The notes: a model not told the origin generated them from the sequence alone. Shown: positions 19,571 through 29,233, counted from the first letter of the stretch. The stretch: 64,000 bases of DNA from Anaerolineales bacterium (GCA_025057645.1 JANXBJ010000004.1:44961-108960); one strand, 5' to 3'. Translations and numbers: made by a program.

Positions 19571-20617
19571 TTAGGCTCTCAACCTTGCCAGCCCTTCCTC
19601 CACGTAAAGCAGTCCGCCATCTTTCTGGAGGACTACTCCCATCTCGCTTGCCAAGGCAGCCGCCCCTTGCGTCACATCCCGCCCCGCAGCCACAGGCAAC
19701 ACCCGCAACCCTGCTTTACTCAGCAGATCGGCTCGCCGCCTAGCCCGCTTCACATCGTTCTGATCGACCAACCCAGATACTTCCACAGCCAGCCAGAGTT
19801 CCGTAAAACCCATGCGTTCCATCAACAGCCGACTTAGCTTTCCATAAATAAGCAGGTCTAAGGCAAGCAAGTCCTCGCGCTCTTCTTCGCCTAGGTTGGG
19901 CTCAATATGCTCCTCCCAGATTTCCTGCAGGTCCACCACTTGAGCGCGCGAAATGATTTTCCCGAAGTAACTGAAAGCGCGCTGGCGATAACGCACTTCG
20001 AGCATATCGCCGCGCAACTCGTCGACCTGAATGGAGATTACGTCAACTCGCTCCGTCAGTTTTTGCAACTTTTCTTCGGTTTTTCTCTGCGCTTCCGCCA
20101 GTTTGGCCATGTTCTGTTCTAGAAGTGCCAGACGTTCCTCACTGCGCTTCTGCGCTTCGACCAATTCGGCCACGGCCTGCTCCAAACGGGTCAACCGCTC
20201 TTCGGCATACACTAGGCGTTCTTCAGTATTTACCAGACGCTCTTCGACGCGCACCAGACGTTCTTCGACATCTACCAGACGCTCTTCAACACGCACCAAA
20301 CGTTCTTCAACATCTGCCAGACGTTCCTCAACACGCACCAAACGTTCTGCAACGTCTGCTAGACGCTCTTCAACACGCACCGAACGTTCTTCAGCGTCCG
20401 CCAGACGTTCCTCACTGCGCTTCTGCACCTCGATCAACTCTCGCATCTGTTGTTCGGTGCGTTTCTGCGCTTCGGCGAGTTCCCGCACAATTTGGGGAAG
20501 CTCGAGTACATCTGGCGAAAGCAGCAAATGGCGCAGCTCCTCGCGCCATTCGGGATGTTGCTGGAGCAAACGCACTAAATCATGATAATCTTCGACTTGA
20601 AAAGCCATTTGACACAC
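19571..20617 (-). CDS. Coiled-coil heptad-repeat protein with C-terminal PD-(D/E)XK-like domain (DUF3782-like)
   Basis: (EERLVRV/EERLADV)n repeats followed by ELWLAVEVSGLVDQNDVKRARRRADLLSKAGLRVLPVAAG. Confidence 0.75.
   Translation of the reverse strand: MCQMAFQVEDYHDLVRLLQQHPEWREELRHLLLSPDVLELPQIVRELAEAQKRTEQQMRELIEVQKRSEERLADAEERSVRVEERLADVAERLVRVEERLADVEERLVRVEERLVDVEERLVRVEERLVNTEERLVYAEERLTRLEQAVAELVEAQKRSEERLALLEQNMAKLAEAQRKTEEKLQKLTERVDVISIQVDELRGDMLEVRYRQRAFSYFGKIISRAQVVDLQEIWEEHIEPNLGEEEREDLLALDLLIYGKLSRLLMERMGFTELWLAVEVSGLVDQNDVKRARRRADLLSKAGLRVLPVAAGRDVTQGAAALASEMGVVLQKDGGLLYVEEGLARLRA
20197..20430. repeat. 21-bp (42-bp higher order) coding tandem repeat, about 10-11 units
   Basis: Repeated TTCTTCRACRYSYACCARACG units encoding 7-aa heptads. 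Confidence 0.85.
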
Positions 20618-20837
20618 CTTTTCTGCAGCAAATTATATTCGAAAGCGAAAGGATTAACCGGCCCCAAAACTTCGTTGACAAGCATAGCCCCGATTTACTG
20701 CGCAGGTTGTTTCAGAGTGCTTTTCTTTTACCCCAGTAAGAAGCCACTTTAGACTCCTCGCCTCCCTGAGTCTTGAGGAGTCAAAATCCCAACGCAACTT
20801 GGAGGCCTGAACAGGGCGTTTTTATGATACAAATAAG

Positions 20838-21587
20838 TTGATGGAGTTTCCGCGCAAACTGCTCGAGGCTCTCCGTCAAGCGCAACGGATAGCCGCTCTC
20901 ACCGGCGCAGGGGTGTCGCAAGAGAGCGGGCTGCGCACCTTTCGCGAGGCTCAAGACGGCCTATGGGCCCAGTATCGCCCAGAGGACTTGGCTACGCCCC
21001 AAGCGTTTCAGCGTAACCCCAAGCTGGTCTGGGATTGGTATGCCTGGCGCAGAGAAAGAGTCTACCAGGCAAAGCCAAACCCCGCTCACTATGCCCTCGC
21101 TGAACTCGCAAGGCTGGTGCCTCACTTCACCCTGATCACCCAGAACGTGGACGGTTTACACCAAGCCGCAGGCAGCCCCAACGTGATCGAACTGCATGGC
21201 AACATCCGGCGCGTGCGCTGTTCGGTTTGCGGGCAAGTTTACACGCAATGGGAGCAACACGCAGAGGAAGTTCCTCGCTGTAGGTCTTGCAACGGCCTGC
21301 TGCGTCCGGACGTGGTTTGGTTTGGAGAAAACTTGCCCCCGGCAGAACTGGAAGCTGCCTTCGAAGCAGCGCGAACATGCGAACTCTTCTTCTCCATCGG
21401 CACCTCTGGAGTGGTCCAACCTGCCGCTTCTCTGGCTTACCTAGCTCGGAGGGAGGGTGCACGCATTGTCGAGATCAACGCCGAAGCAACTCCGCTTACC
21501 CCTTTCGCCGATTTTGCCTTCCAAGGGAAGGCGGGAGTCATTCTGCCGGCTTTAGTGCAGGCTGCGTTTTTCAACCCGCCTCACTAG
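20838..21587 (+). CDS. cobB: NAD-dependent protein deacylase, SIR2 family
   Basis: [29 protein letters not shown], Zn ligands CSVCG/CRSCNG, YAWR pair, GTSG. Confidence 0.92.
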   Translation: MMEFPRKLLEALRQAQRIAALTGAGVSQESGLRTFREAQDGLWAQYRPEDLATPQAFQRNPKLVWDWYAWRRERVYQAKPNPAHYALAELARLVPHFTLITQNVDGLHQAAGSPNVIELHGNIRRVRCSVCGQVYTQWEQHAEEVPRCRSCNGLLRPDVVWFGENLPPAELEAAFEAARTCELFFSIGTSGVVQPAASLAYLARREGARIVEINAEATPLTPFADFAFQGKAGVILPALVQAAFFNPPH

Positions 21588-21821
21588 TTCCGCCTTCCCT
21601 TATACGCTATACGCAAGCGCTTGAAGACCTTGCCAAGCCCAATCAATTGCAGGAGCTCGGTATCTCGAAATTGCCTAAGCGAAGGACGGATTTTGCGTCT
21701 GCGCGGCAAGCCCAATTTACCCAATCTCAAGCGCTTTTCTCCAAAGACGATTTCCTGCACAGACGAGAGACCGTTTGCGAGTGCACTCTGCTCGAGGCAT
21801 TTTTGAATCAGGCCTCCGTAT

Positions 21822-22808
21822 CTAGGGAAGCAGCTCAGAAGTGAACGCCTGGCTTACCTCCACTGCTCTAGGCAAAGCCTGGTAGCGTAACAACATGTCT
21901 GCCAAGGCCTGCCATTGCTCCAACCGTTGTGCCCCATAACCCTCGGCGGTATCTGCGTCCTTTAGCTCGCTTTCTAACATATAGCGCATGTGTTCTGGAT
22001 CGCTCTCGGGACCGCTATACTTGAGCACAATCTGCACCGCCTCGTCCACGTTCTGAGAGGCATATTCGATGCCGCGCAGTGCGGCACGTAGGAAACGTCT
22101 GAGGACGTCCGGTTGAGCAGCGATGAAGTCCTCGCTGGAGACGTAGGCCAATCCCAGGGTGGGCACTCCGTAATCGGCAGCGTCCCACAGCGTGATCTCG
22201 TATCCCCATTTGCGGATCAGATAGGGTTCATTAGACTTAAAGAGTGGATAGACGTCCACTTTCCCTTCAGTCAACACCCGCGGGTCAAAGCCGACGTTGA
22301 TCAAGGTGACCTTTTCGGGGTCAGCTCCAGCAGCGCTCAGCAGGGCAAACAGATCAGGGGGTGGTGTCCCTTTGTATCCTACCGTTTTTCCTTCCCAATC
22401 CTTGGGGGTCTTCATCCCTCGCTCCGCCAAGGCAGCATACGCCTGCTGACCACGCTGACCGATCAGAGCGATCGAAACCACTGGCAACCCCGGCTCAGCG
22501 CGGCGTTGGAGGATGGTAGCGGCATCCATCGTGGTCACCTGAACCTTGCCGGCCGTCAGAAGCTGCACGTGTTCTCCCTGGCCGGCTGAATGCTCGATGG
22601 TCACTCGCAGCCCTTCTTGGGCAAAATACCCCTTTTCCTGGGCCACATAAGCGCCGACAAAAGGCAGGTTCGCTTGGGGCTTATAGCCTGCCATGAAGGT
22701 CAGCGCAAACGGTTCGGGCGTGGGCGTAGGGGTGCTAAGATTCATCGATCCGCAGGCGACCAAAAAGAGAAACCCCAAAGCCAAGCCTAGGCGAAAGAAC
22801 CTATTCAT
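21822..22808 (-). CDS. NMT1/THI5-like ABC transporter substrate-binding lipoprotein
   Basis: Lipobox LFLVACGS; YVAQEKGYFAQEGLRVTIEHS; GYKGTPPPDLFALL. Confidence 0.87.
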   Translation of the reverse strand: MNRFFRLGLALGFLFLVACGSMNLSTPTPTPEPFALTFMAGYKPQANLPFVGAYVAQEKGYFAQEGLRVTIEHSAGQGEHVQLLTAGKVQVTTMDAATILQRRAEPGLPVVSIALIGQRGQQAYAALAERGMKTPKDWEGKTVGYKGTPPPDLFALLSAAGADPEKVTLINVGFDPRVLTEGKVDVYPLFKSNEPYLIRKWGYEITLWDAADYGVPTLGLAYVSSEDFIAAQPDVLRRFLRAALRGIEYASQNVDEAVQIVLKYSGPESDPEHMRYMLESELKDADTAEGYGAQRLEQWQALADMLLRYQALPRAVEVSQAFTSELLP

Positions 22809-22832
22809 CGAAACCTCCTTGAAAGAAAAAGT

Positions 22833-23597
22833 TTACTCCACAGGCGGTGTCCGCCAGGGCATAGCCCGCTCTTCAATCCACACGATCAGCAAGTAGATCA
22901 GGGCGCTGACCGTGGAAACAACAAAGATGGCCGCAAAAAGGGGAGGTAAGTTCAAGTTAGCGTAAGCCAACCACATGATGTGTCCCAAGCCGTTGCCTGC
23001 CCCGGTCCATTCGGCGATAACCGCCCCCATCAAAGAGAGCGGCGCAGCTACCCGTAGGGCGGCAAATAAATAGGGGAGCGCCAGCCAAGCCCGCAAATGG
23101 CGCAGGGTTTGCCACGACGTGGCCCGATGGAGGCGCATCAAGTCGAGCATCTCCCCATCGGCGCTCTGTAAACCTACGAGGGTGTTCACCAGCACAGGGA
23201 AGAAAGTCAACAGGGCGGTGATAATCATCTTGGGTAGAACACCGAATCCCAACCAAATGGTCAAGAGCGGAGCGATGGCCGCCAGGGGCATCGACTTGAT
23301 CAGCAAAGCCAAGGTCATGACACCGCTTTCCAAACGTGGCCGTAAGGTGACTCCCACAGCCACGCCAATGCCGGCCAATAACCCCAGAGTCAGACCTCCG
23401 AGCGCTTCGCCAAGGGTGATCCACAGAGCGTCCAAGTAATAAGTCGGATTCACCCAAAAGGTCTGCCAAACCTGGCTGGGAGCGGGCAAGAGGTATACTG
23501 GAGTGCGGCTCACTCGCACCCCAGCTTCCCAGGCGGCCAGGGCAGCGGCCAAAAGGACGAAGGCGGTCCAAAGGTCATGCTTGGGGTTGAGCTTCAT
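22833..23597 (-). CDS. ABC transporter permease (SsuC/TauC-like)
   Basis: [30 protein letters not shown]; start refined to ATG 23597 giving ATGA overlap with the upstream stop. Confidence 0.87.
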   Translation of the reverse strand: MKLNPKHDLWTAFVLLAAALAAWEAGVRVSRTPVYLLPAPSQVWQTFWVNPTYYLDALWITLGEALGGLTLGLLAGIGVAVGVTLRPRLESGVMTLALLIKSMPLAAIAPLLTIWLGFGVLPKMIITALLTFFPVLVNTLVGLQSADGEMLDLMRLHRATSWQTLRHLRAWLALPYLFAALRVAAPLSLMGAVIAEWTGAGNGLGHIMWLAYANLNLPPLFAAIFVVSTVSALIYLLIVWIEERAMPWRTPPVE

Positions 23598-24715
23598 GAA
23601 CCTAAAGGGAGTCCTCTCCACCCGCGTAAGGAAATAGGCTGAATGCGGAATGCCTGCCAGGAGCGTCCCTTAGGGCGCTCTGAAAAGCCTGTGCCCAAGT
23701 AGCGCTGGCGCAGACGGGCCACTAAGGCCTGAGTGCCACCAGGATAGTCGCTTTCCCTCAGTTGCACCGCTTCACCTCTGGCAACAACGCGCCGCAAGGG
23801 AGACCACGGCTCATCGATGGTCAAGGAGACTGAAGGGTTACGTTGAAGATAATCAGCCCATTGAGACCCCTCCCACGCAGCTACATAGAAGAAATGCCCA
23901 TCCCACTCCTGCCACACCGGCACCACATGGGGCTTTCCCTCACGGTTGAGGCAGGCCAAGCGAGCTACGAGCGGCATGCGTAAGAATTGTTCGATATCCT
24001 CGGCGCTCAGGGGACTTTGCTCGACAAAGGCCAGGGTCTCCTGCGTTCGGTACGGGGCGTAGAAAGTTGCACCCAAACGGTAAGAAAGGCGCATCGCCAT
24101 TTCTCGCAGCGGGGCGAGAAAGGTCAACGCCAGCGAAGCCTCTGCCCGCAACCGAGGGACACTCAACAGCAGAGCAGCCGCTGCATTCCGACCATCACGA
24201 CAGATCGGTAAGGCCAGTTCCACTAGTTCCCGCCCCTCAAACAAAGCATACCCCTGCTGAAGGGTTCGTTCGTCGAGCCAAGGGGGGAAGAGTCGTGGGG
24301 CCGCCGAGTCAGCGATGGAGAGCACCTCACCAGCATGGAACAATGGCTGCAGACGGTGCTTTGCCGGCAGAACTGCAAGAACTTGAGCCCCCTGAGGGTG
24401 GGGTAAGGCTAGAGCCAGAGTCTCCTCTAGAGCACAGGAGAGAGTTTCCTGCTCGAAAGCTTCAACCCAGTCCCGCCAACGCGGCAAGGAAAGTCCCGCC
24501 CATGCCAGCCATCGTCTTCCGAGAAGGTAGGGCCCGCGTGGATGAAGTTGTTCCACATACTCCTCTTCTTTGAGGAGGCTGATCAAGTTGAAAAAAGAAC
24601 TGCGCGCCATGCCCAACTGATCCATCAGCTGGGTTGCAAGGCAACCGCCGGGGTTTTGACGCAAAATCTCTAACAGATGCAAGGCCTTCCGGAGAGTTTT
24701 GGTGGTCTCGGTCAT
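23594..24715 (-). CDS. IclR-type HTH regulator fused to a pyridoxamine 5'-phosphate oxidase-like (split-barrel flavin-binding) domain
   Basis: N-terminus [52 protein letters not shown]-terminus [54 protein letters not shown]. Confidence 0.82.
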   Translation of the reverse strand: MTETTKTLRKALHLLEILRQNPGGCLATQLMDQLGMARSSFFNLISLLKEEEYVEQLHPRGPYLLGRRWLAWAGLSLPRWRDWVEAFEQETLSCALEETLALALPHPQGAQVLAVLPAKHRLQPLFHAGEVLSIADSAAPRLFPPWLDERTLQQGYALFEGRELVELALPICRDGRNAAAALLLSVPRLRAEASLALTFLAPLREMAMRLSYRLGATFYAPYRTQETLAFVEQSPLSAEDIEQFLRMPLVARLACLNREGKPHVVPVWQEWDGHFFYVAAWEGSQWADYLQRNPSVSLTIDEPWSPLRRVVARGEAVQLRESDYPGGTQALVARLRQRYLGTGFSERPKGRSWQAFRIQPISLRGWRGLPLGS

Positions 24716-25475
24716 TCCACCTCCGCCACACTGAAATCCGAACCTAGTCTAGTTTTTTGGATTATAGTCTAAATATATGAACTGTCAACTCCTCCGAACT
24801 TTCGGCGCCCTACTCTTCGGCGGAAAGTCAGCTGCCATTTTTTATCCGACGTCCATCCCACCGAACGCAAACCTAAAGCGGGTTCGATCTTCTCCTAAGA
24901 ACTCCTAAAGCCCGACCTCTTTGCCCGTGACTCGGCCACCTGTATCTGTGCTGTGGAAAAGGCTGCAGCACTGGGGAAAGACCCATGGGAAAAATCCTTT
25001 GAGATCCTTGTTGCTTCCCTGGATCGGGCTTCTCGGTTCGCCCTACCTTGCACCCGCTTACCCCTCGTTCCAGATCCTTTTGGCTGTGTTTGCCCCCAAC
25101 GTCTCCTGAACTCTCTCATGAGTCTTGTGTTCCCTGCTTACGAACCAAGTCCCGATCCGCTTCTGCGAGCACGAACTCCTAAGAGCGAGAAGCGCTTACT
25201 TATCCCTTTTATCCGGCCGGGAACAATGGTCGTTTCCTTAGAGCTATTTTTGGGGCCTCATTCAGTCCATCAAGCACAGCTACCCTCCGAGACAGCTATC
25301 GAACCCCGGCCGAAGGGGCAGAGCAATCATTCGGTTTCCATCCCCTGCCCTATCTCACAGGTCGGGAGCATATTAACCAAAAAATGAGGATAGACGTCCA
25401 TTGAACTTTGTTTCTACCAAGGATAAGCTAGATTACAAGGGCACCTTGGTTCTCATACGGGGAGAGGAGATAAAA

Positions 25476-25601
25476 ATGCAAGGAATTGCAGCCAAGATCA
25501 GCAGCGGAGCGCAGAAAAATCGTCTGCACCGGCAGATGCGCTCACTAGAGGGGAATCCGGTTCAGATGCTTGTCTCAAGTGAGGAGGGGGATCAACGATG
25601 A
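25476..25601 (+). CDS. Small ORF (41 aa), translationally coupled to next gene, unknown
   Basis: GGAGAGGAG upstream of ATG 25476; stop overlaps ATG of 25598 gene (ATGA). Confidence 0.4.
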   Translation: MQGIAAKISSGAQKNRLHRQMRSLEGNPVQMLVSSEEGDQR

Positions 25602-26083
25602 AAGTGACCCAACGGTGTCTCTTTATTCATGGTCTGGATAGCAGCAGTCAAGGGGTCAAAGCAAGCCATTTGCGCCAACTTTTCCCGGAGATTCTCACCC
25701 CCGACTTCCGGGGTTCTCTGGAAGAACGGATGTTTCAGTTGAATCAGATCATTGGACGCAAGCGGGATTGGACGCTGATCGGCTCCAGCTTCGGAGGTTT
25801 GATGGCGACGTATTTCGCTTGCTGGCATCCTAGGCAGGTGCGCAAAATGATCCTGCTCGCTCCCGCTTTGACCTGGCCCGATTTCCTCGCTGCGCCCCCA
25901 CCGCCGATCGACGTGCCGGTAGTGCTCTACCATGGACGCCTCGATACGCTGATCCCTCTCGAGCAAGTAAAGCCCATTGCTCGGCAGATTTTTCGCAACT
26001 TGGATTTCCATGTGGTTGAAGACGACCACAGCCTGCTCAGAACTTTCTTTGAGATCGATTGGCGCGCTCTGGTTTTTCACTAA
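25598..26083 (+). CDS. YqiA/YcfP-like alpha/beta hydrolase
   Basis: CLFIHGLDSSSQGVKASHLRQLFP, LIGSSFGGLMATYFA, VEDDHSLL. Confidence 0.82.
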   Translation: MKVTQRCLFIHGLDSSSQGVKASHLRQLFPEILTPDFRGSLEERMFQLNQIIGRKRDWTLIGSSFGGLMATYFACWHPRQVRKMILLAPALTWPDFLAAPPPPIDVPVVLYHGRLDTLIPLEQVKPIARQIFRNLDFHVVEDDHSLLRTFFEIDWRALVFH

Positions 26084-26144
26084 CGAGGAGCCTCCATCTG
26101 GTGGATGAGGGTCTATTACGACTTTTGGGTTTCGAAAACCTTCC

Positions 26145-26173
26145 TTGACACGTTTTGGGCTTCTATATATAAT
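26145..26173 (+). promoter_or_regulatory. Perfect consensus sigma70-type promoter TTGACA-N17-TATAAT upstream of tRNA-Asn
   Basis: TTGACA 26145-26150, TATAAT 26168-26173, 17-bp spacer. Confidence 0.9.
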
Positions 26174-26186
26174 ACAAGAACAGTAT

Positions 26187-26260
26187 TCCTCGATAGCTCA
26201 ATTCGGCAGAGCAGGCGGCTGTTAACCGCAAGGTTCCAGGTTCGAGTCCTGGTCGAGGAG
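26187..26260 (+). tRNA. tRNA-Asn (GTT)
   Basis: TCCTCGATAGCTCAATTCGGCAGAGCAGGCGGCTGTTAACCGCAAGGTTCCAGGTTCGAGTCCTGGTCGAGGAG cloverleaf; CCA not encoded. Confidence 0.96.
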
Positions 26261-26265
26261 CCTTG

Positions 26266-26562
26266 ATGGTCACTCTGATTGTTTCCCTCCATGTCAAGCC
26301 CGAGTTTATCGAAGCCTTTAAGGAAGCCACACTGGAAAATGCGCGCCACAGCCTGGAAGAACCCGGGGTCGTGCGCTTCGATGTGCTCCAACAAACGGAC
26401 GACCCGACGCGCTTTCTCCTGATCGAGGTCTATCGCACTCCAGAAGACCCTGCCAAGCACAAAGAGACGCCTCATTACAATAAGTGGCGCGAGGTTGCCG
26501 AGCCCATGTTGGCCGAGCCGCGCACGCGCGCCCTCTATCACCATCTCTTTCCCGGCGAGTAA
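26266..26562 (+). CDS. antibiotic biosynthesis monooxygenase (ABM) domain / putative quinol monooxygenase
   Basis: MVTLIVSLHVKPEFIEAFKEATLENARHSLEEPGVVRFDVLQQTDDPTRFLLIEVYRTPEDPAKHKETPHYNKW. Confidence 0.9.
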   Translation: MVTLIVSLHVKPEFIEAFKEATLENARHSLEEPGVVRFDVLQQTDDPTRFLLIEVYRTPEDPAKHKETPHYNKWREVAEPMLAEPRTRALYHHLFPGE

Positions 26563-26790
26563 CACCCCCCAATTAGACAACCCGGTCTACCCGCCGTGCC
26601 TGCAAGCCTCACTTGCGGCTAGGCCTTTGCTTCCCCATGCTGCTCAGGAATGAGTTTGGCACCAACCCGAGCGCAGCCCCTGCGGCAGAGAAAAGCCCTC
26701 GCTCCGCAACTGATTTTCCCTTTGGTAGAGTGAGGGATGTGTTCTCCGCCACGAGATTGCTCAAAAATCCTGCAAAATCAGTGCAAAATA

Positions 26791-26818
26791 TTGACAAAAT
26801 TTGTATAATGTGTATAAT
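26791..26818 (+). promoter_or_regulatory. Candidate promoter TTGACA-N16-TATAAT upstream of folE
   Basis: Direct motif reading, about 45 bp upstream of ATG 26861. Confidence 0.75.
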
Positions 26819-26860
26819 CTGATCACAGGACTCTGAATTGGCATAGGAAGGAGAATACAA

Positions 26861-27508
26861 ATGGATCATCAACCTTTTGAGACCTCCCAATTGTTCGCCG
26901 CCCCCCAGCCCTTCATTCTGATCGAAGGCGAGATCAAGCCCGCCGACAGCATCCAGCAGGCTGTGCATCAAATCCTGCTCGAGATCGGCGAAGATCCCAC
27001 CCGAGAGGGTTTGCTCCACACCCCCGAACGTGTTGCCCGGATGTATGAGGAGCTCACCAGTGGCTACCGCATCGATCCCGACCAACTGATCAACGGCGCG
27101 CTGTTCGACATCGACTATGCTGATATGGTTTTGGTGCGCGAGATCGACTTTTACTCCTTATGCGAACACCATCTGTTGCCCTTCTTCGGCAAGGTGCACG
27201 TTGCCTACATCCCGGATAAGAAAGTGATCGGCCTGAGCAAAATCCCGCGCATCGTTGAGATGTTTGCCCGCCGCCTCCAAGTGCAAGAACGCATGACCAA
27301 CCAAATTGCCGACCTGCTGGAAGCGAAACTTCAACCGAAAGGGCTCGCGGTGATGGTTGAAGGCTCTCACCTGTGCGCTATGATGCGCGGCGTGAAGAAG
27401 TCTCAGGCTACTATGACCACTACCACGATGCGCGGCCTCTTCAGGACGGATGCTGAACTACGACGCGAGTTCTACACTCAACTCGGTCTTCACAGCAACG
27501 AGGAATAA
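26861..27508 (+). CDS. folE: GTP cyclohydrolase I
   Basis: REGLLHTPERVARMYEELTSGY; IDFYSLCEHHLLPFFGKVHVAYIP; MTTTTMRGLF. Confidence 0.97.
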   Translation: MDHQPFETSQLFAAPQPFILIEGEIKPADSIQQAVHQILLEIGEDPTREGLLHTPERVARMYEELTSGYRIDPDQLINGALFDIDYADMVLVREIDFYSLCEHHLLPFFGKVHVAYIPDKKVIGLSKIPRIVEMFARRLQVQERMTNQIADLLEAKLQPKGLAVMVEGSHLCAMMRGVKKSQATMTTTTMRGLFRTDAELRREFYTQLGLHSNEE

Positions 27509-27591
27509 GGACGAGGACGTGGATGTCTCGCCCTTTTTTAGGTGAACAGAAAAAGGCATAGATACTAACCATTCGAATTGAAGCAGCACCC

Positions 27592-28320
27592 ATGCAAGTC
27601 CAGAACGTTTTGATCACCGGGGCTGGTCGGCGCATCGGTCGCGAGCTGGCTCTGGCTGCAGCTCAGGCTGGTGCTAATGTGGCTCTCCATTATTACACTT
27701 CAGCAGAAGGCGCTGAGCAAACCGCTCAAGAAATCCGCTCTCTGGGCAGAGAAGCTACCACCCTGTGTGCCGACCTCACGCAAACGAGAGAGCTTTCGAA
27801 CTTGATCAAACAAGCCGAGAGAGAGCTTGGCCCGCTCACTGCCTTAGTCAACAATGCGGCGATCTTCGAACCGCTGGATTGGGAGAGCACCACTCTCAGC
27901 GAGTGGGAGCGCCACCTGCGTCTCAATTTGACTGCCCCCTTCTTGCTCAGCCAAGCTTTTGCCCGCCGTCTTACCCCCGGCGCCAGCGGGCGGATCATCA
28001 ATATCCTCGATTGGCGCGCCCTGCGTCCTGGTGCAGATTACCTGCCCTATACCATTAGCAAAGCTGCTTTAGCTGCACTCACCCGCTCGCTTGCTCAAGC
28101 CCTGGCTCCGCACATCACCGTAAACGGGCTGGCCTTGGGGGCCATCTTGCCCCCTGCCGAGCCAAACGCCAACAAAAACCCATCTGTGCTGGCAAACCTC
28201 CCCATTCCTCGTTGGGCAAGCATGGATGAAGTCACTGCAGCGTTTGTGTTCTTGCTCTGCGGGCCCACCTATATCACTGGCGAGATCTTGCACGTGGATG
28301 GTGGAAGACACTTAGTCTAG
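27592..28320 (+). CDS. SDR oxidoreductase (pteridine reductase/FolM-like by context)
   Basis: VLITGAGRRIGRELALAAAQAGANVALHY; LVNNAA; YTISKAAL; folate gene neighbours. Confidence 0.85.
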   Translation: MQVQNVLITGAGRRIGRELALAAAQAGANVALHYYTSAEGAEQTAQEIRSLGREATTLCADLTQTRELSNLIKQAERELGPLTALVNNAAIFEPLDWESTTLSEWERHLRLNLTAPFLLSQAFARRLTPGASGRIINILDWRALRPGADYLPYTISKAALAALTRSLAQALAPHITVNGLALGAILPPAEPNANKNPSVLANLPIPRWASMDEVTAAFVFLLCGPTYITGEILHVDGGRHLV

Positions 28321-28350
28321 CTAATCGTAGCTGAGAACCGAGGAGAGAGG

Positions 28351-28719
28351 ATGGACAGAATCTTAATCAGAGACCTAGTAGCGCGTGGGATCATCGGGAT
28401 CAACGAGTGGGAACGGAAAAATCCCCAAGAGATTCTGATCAACCTCATCCTTTTCTGCGATACCCACCAGGCCGCTAAAGAAGACTCAATTGAACACTCG
28501 GTAGATTATCGCGCCATCGCCAAACAAGTGCTTGCCCATGCCGAAACTGCGGCTCGCTTCACGGTCGAAGCCCTTGCCGAAGACTTGGCCGAGCTCTGTC
28601 TGAGCCACCCGAGGGTCAGCAAAGTGCTCGTCCGGGTGGAAAAACCGGGCGCAGTGCGCTTTGCCCGCTCGGTCGGGGTCGAGATCGAACGCAGCCGCGA
28701 GGAAAAAAGCCAAAAGTAG
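28351..28719 (+). CDS. folB: dihydroneopterin aldolase
   Basis: MDRILIRDLVARGIIGINEWERKNPQEILINLIL; SVDYRAIAKQV; VLVRVEKPGAVRFARSVGVEI. Confidence 0.94.
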   Translation: MDRILIRDLVARGIIGINEWERKNPQEILINLILFCDTHQAAKEDSIEHSVDYRAIAKQVLAHAETAARFTVEALAEDLAELCLSHPRVSKVLVRVEKPGAVRFARSVGVEIERSREEKSQK

Positions 28720-28747
28720 CTTTCGCATCCTTTTCCTAAAGATAAAC

Positions 28748-29233
28748 GTGGAACACATAGCGCATATTTCCTTGGGATCGAACATCTTACCCCATGTGCA
28801 CCTGCCCAAAGCGATTGAAACATTGAGCCGACAGCTCGCTCTACTGGCTATCTCTTCAGTCTATGAGACTCTCCCGGTGGGCAGCAGCGGACCGAATTTC
28901 CTCAACGCTGTAGCAGTGCTCCGAACCCCCCATCTCACCCCCCACCACCTTAAGGAAAAGACCTTGAGGCCGCTCGAAGCGGCACTCGGACGACAGCGCA
29001 CAGCCGACAAGTTTGCCGCACGCACTATCGATCTGGATATTCTAGCTTGGGACGGAAAGATCCTCGACAGAGACGTCTTTCGCTACGCCCACCTTGCCGT
29101 GCCCTTGGCCGAAGTTCTAGGCCTTTATCCTCTAAGGCACGCCAACCGTCGCATCCAGCGGCTGGCTGAGCAGTTCCAACGTCAACGTCCCCTGCTTCCC
29201 CTCTCGCTTGCTGGATTTTGCGGAGCTAAGTAG
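28748..29233 (+). CDS. folK: 2-amino-4-hydroxy-6-hydroxymethyldihydropteridine diphosphokinase
   Basis: ISLGSNILPHVHLPKAIETL; SSVYETLPVGSSGPNFLNAVAVLRT; TIDLDILAWDG; start refined to GTG 28748. Confidence 0.92.
   Translation: MEHIAHISLGSNILPHVHLPKAIETLSRQLALLAISSVYETLPVGSSGPNFLNAVAVLRTPHLTPHHLKEKTLRPLEAALGRQRTADKFAARTIDLDILAWDGKILDRDVFRYAHLAVPLAEVLGLYPLRHANRRIQRLAEQFQRQRPLLPLSLAGFCGAK

Noticed and set aside
20031-20739. Long plus-strand ORFs (184 and 204 aa) rich in RRSSTRT and LQHAPNV repeats
   Set aside because: Antisense artefacts of the heptad repeats in the real minus-strand gene
21588-21821. Read-through plus-strand ORF 21287-21844 across the sirtuin end
   Set aside because: Out of frame with the sirtuin and without domain content
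24750-25470. ORFs at 24895-25119 (-) and 24953-25387 (+)
   Set aside because: Low-complexity, no recognisable domain or SD; treated as non-coding or degraded
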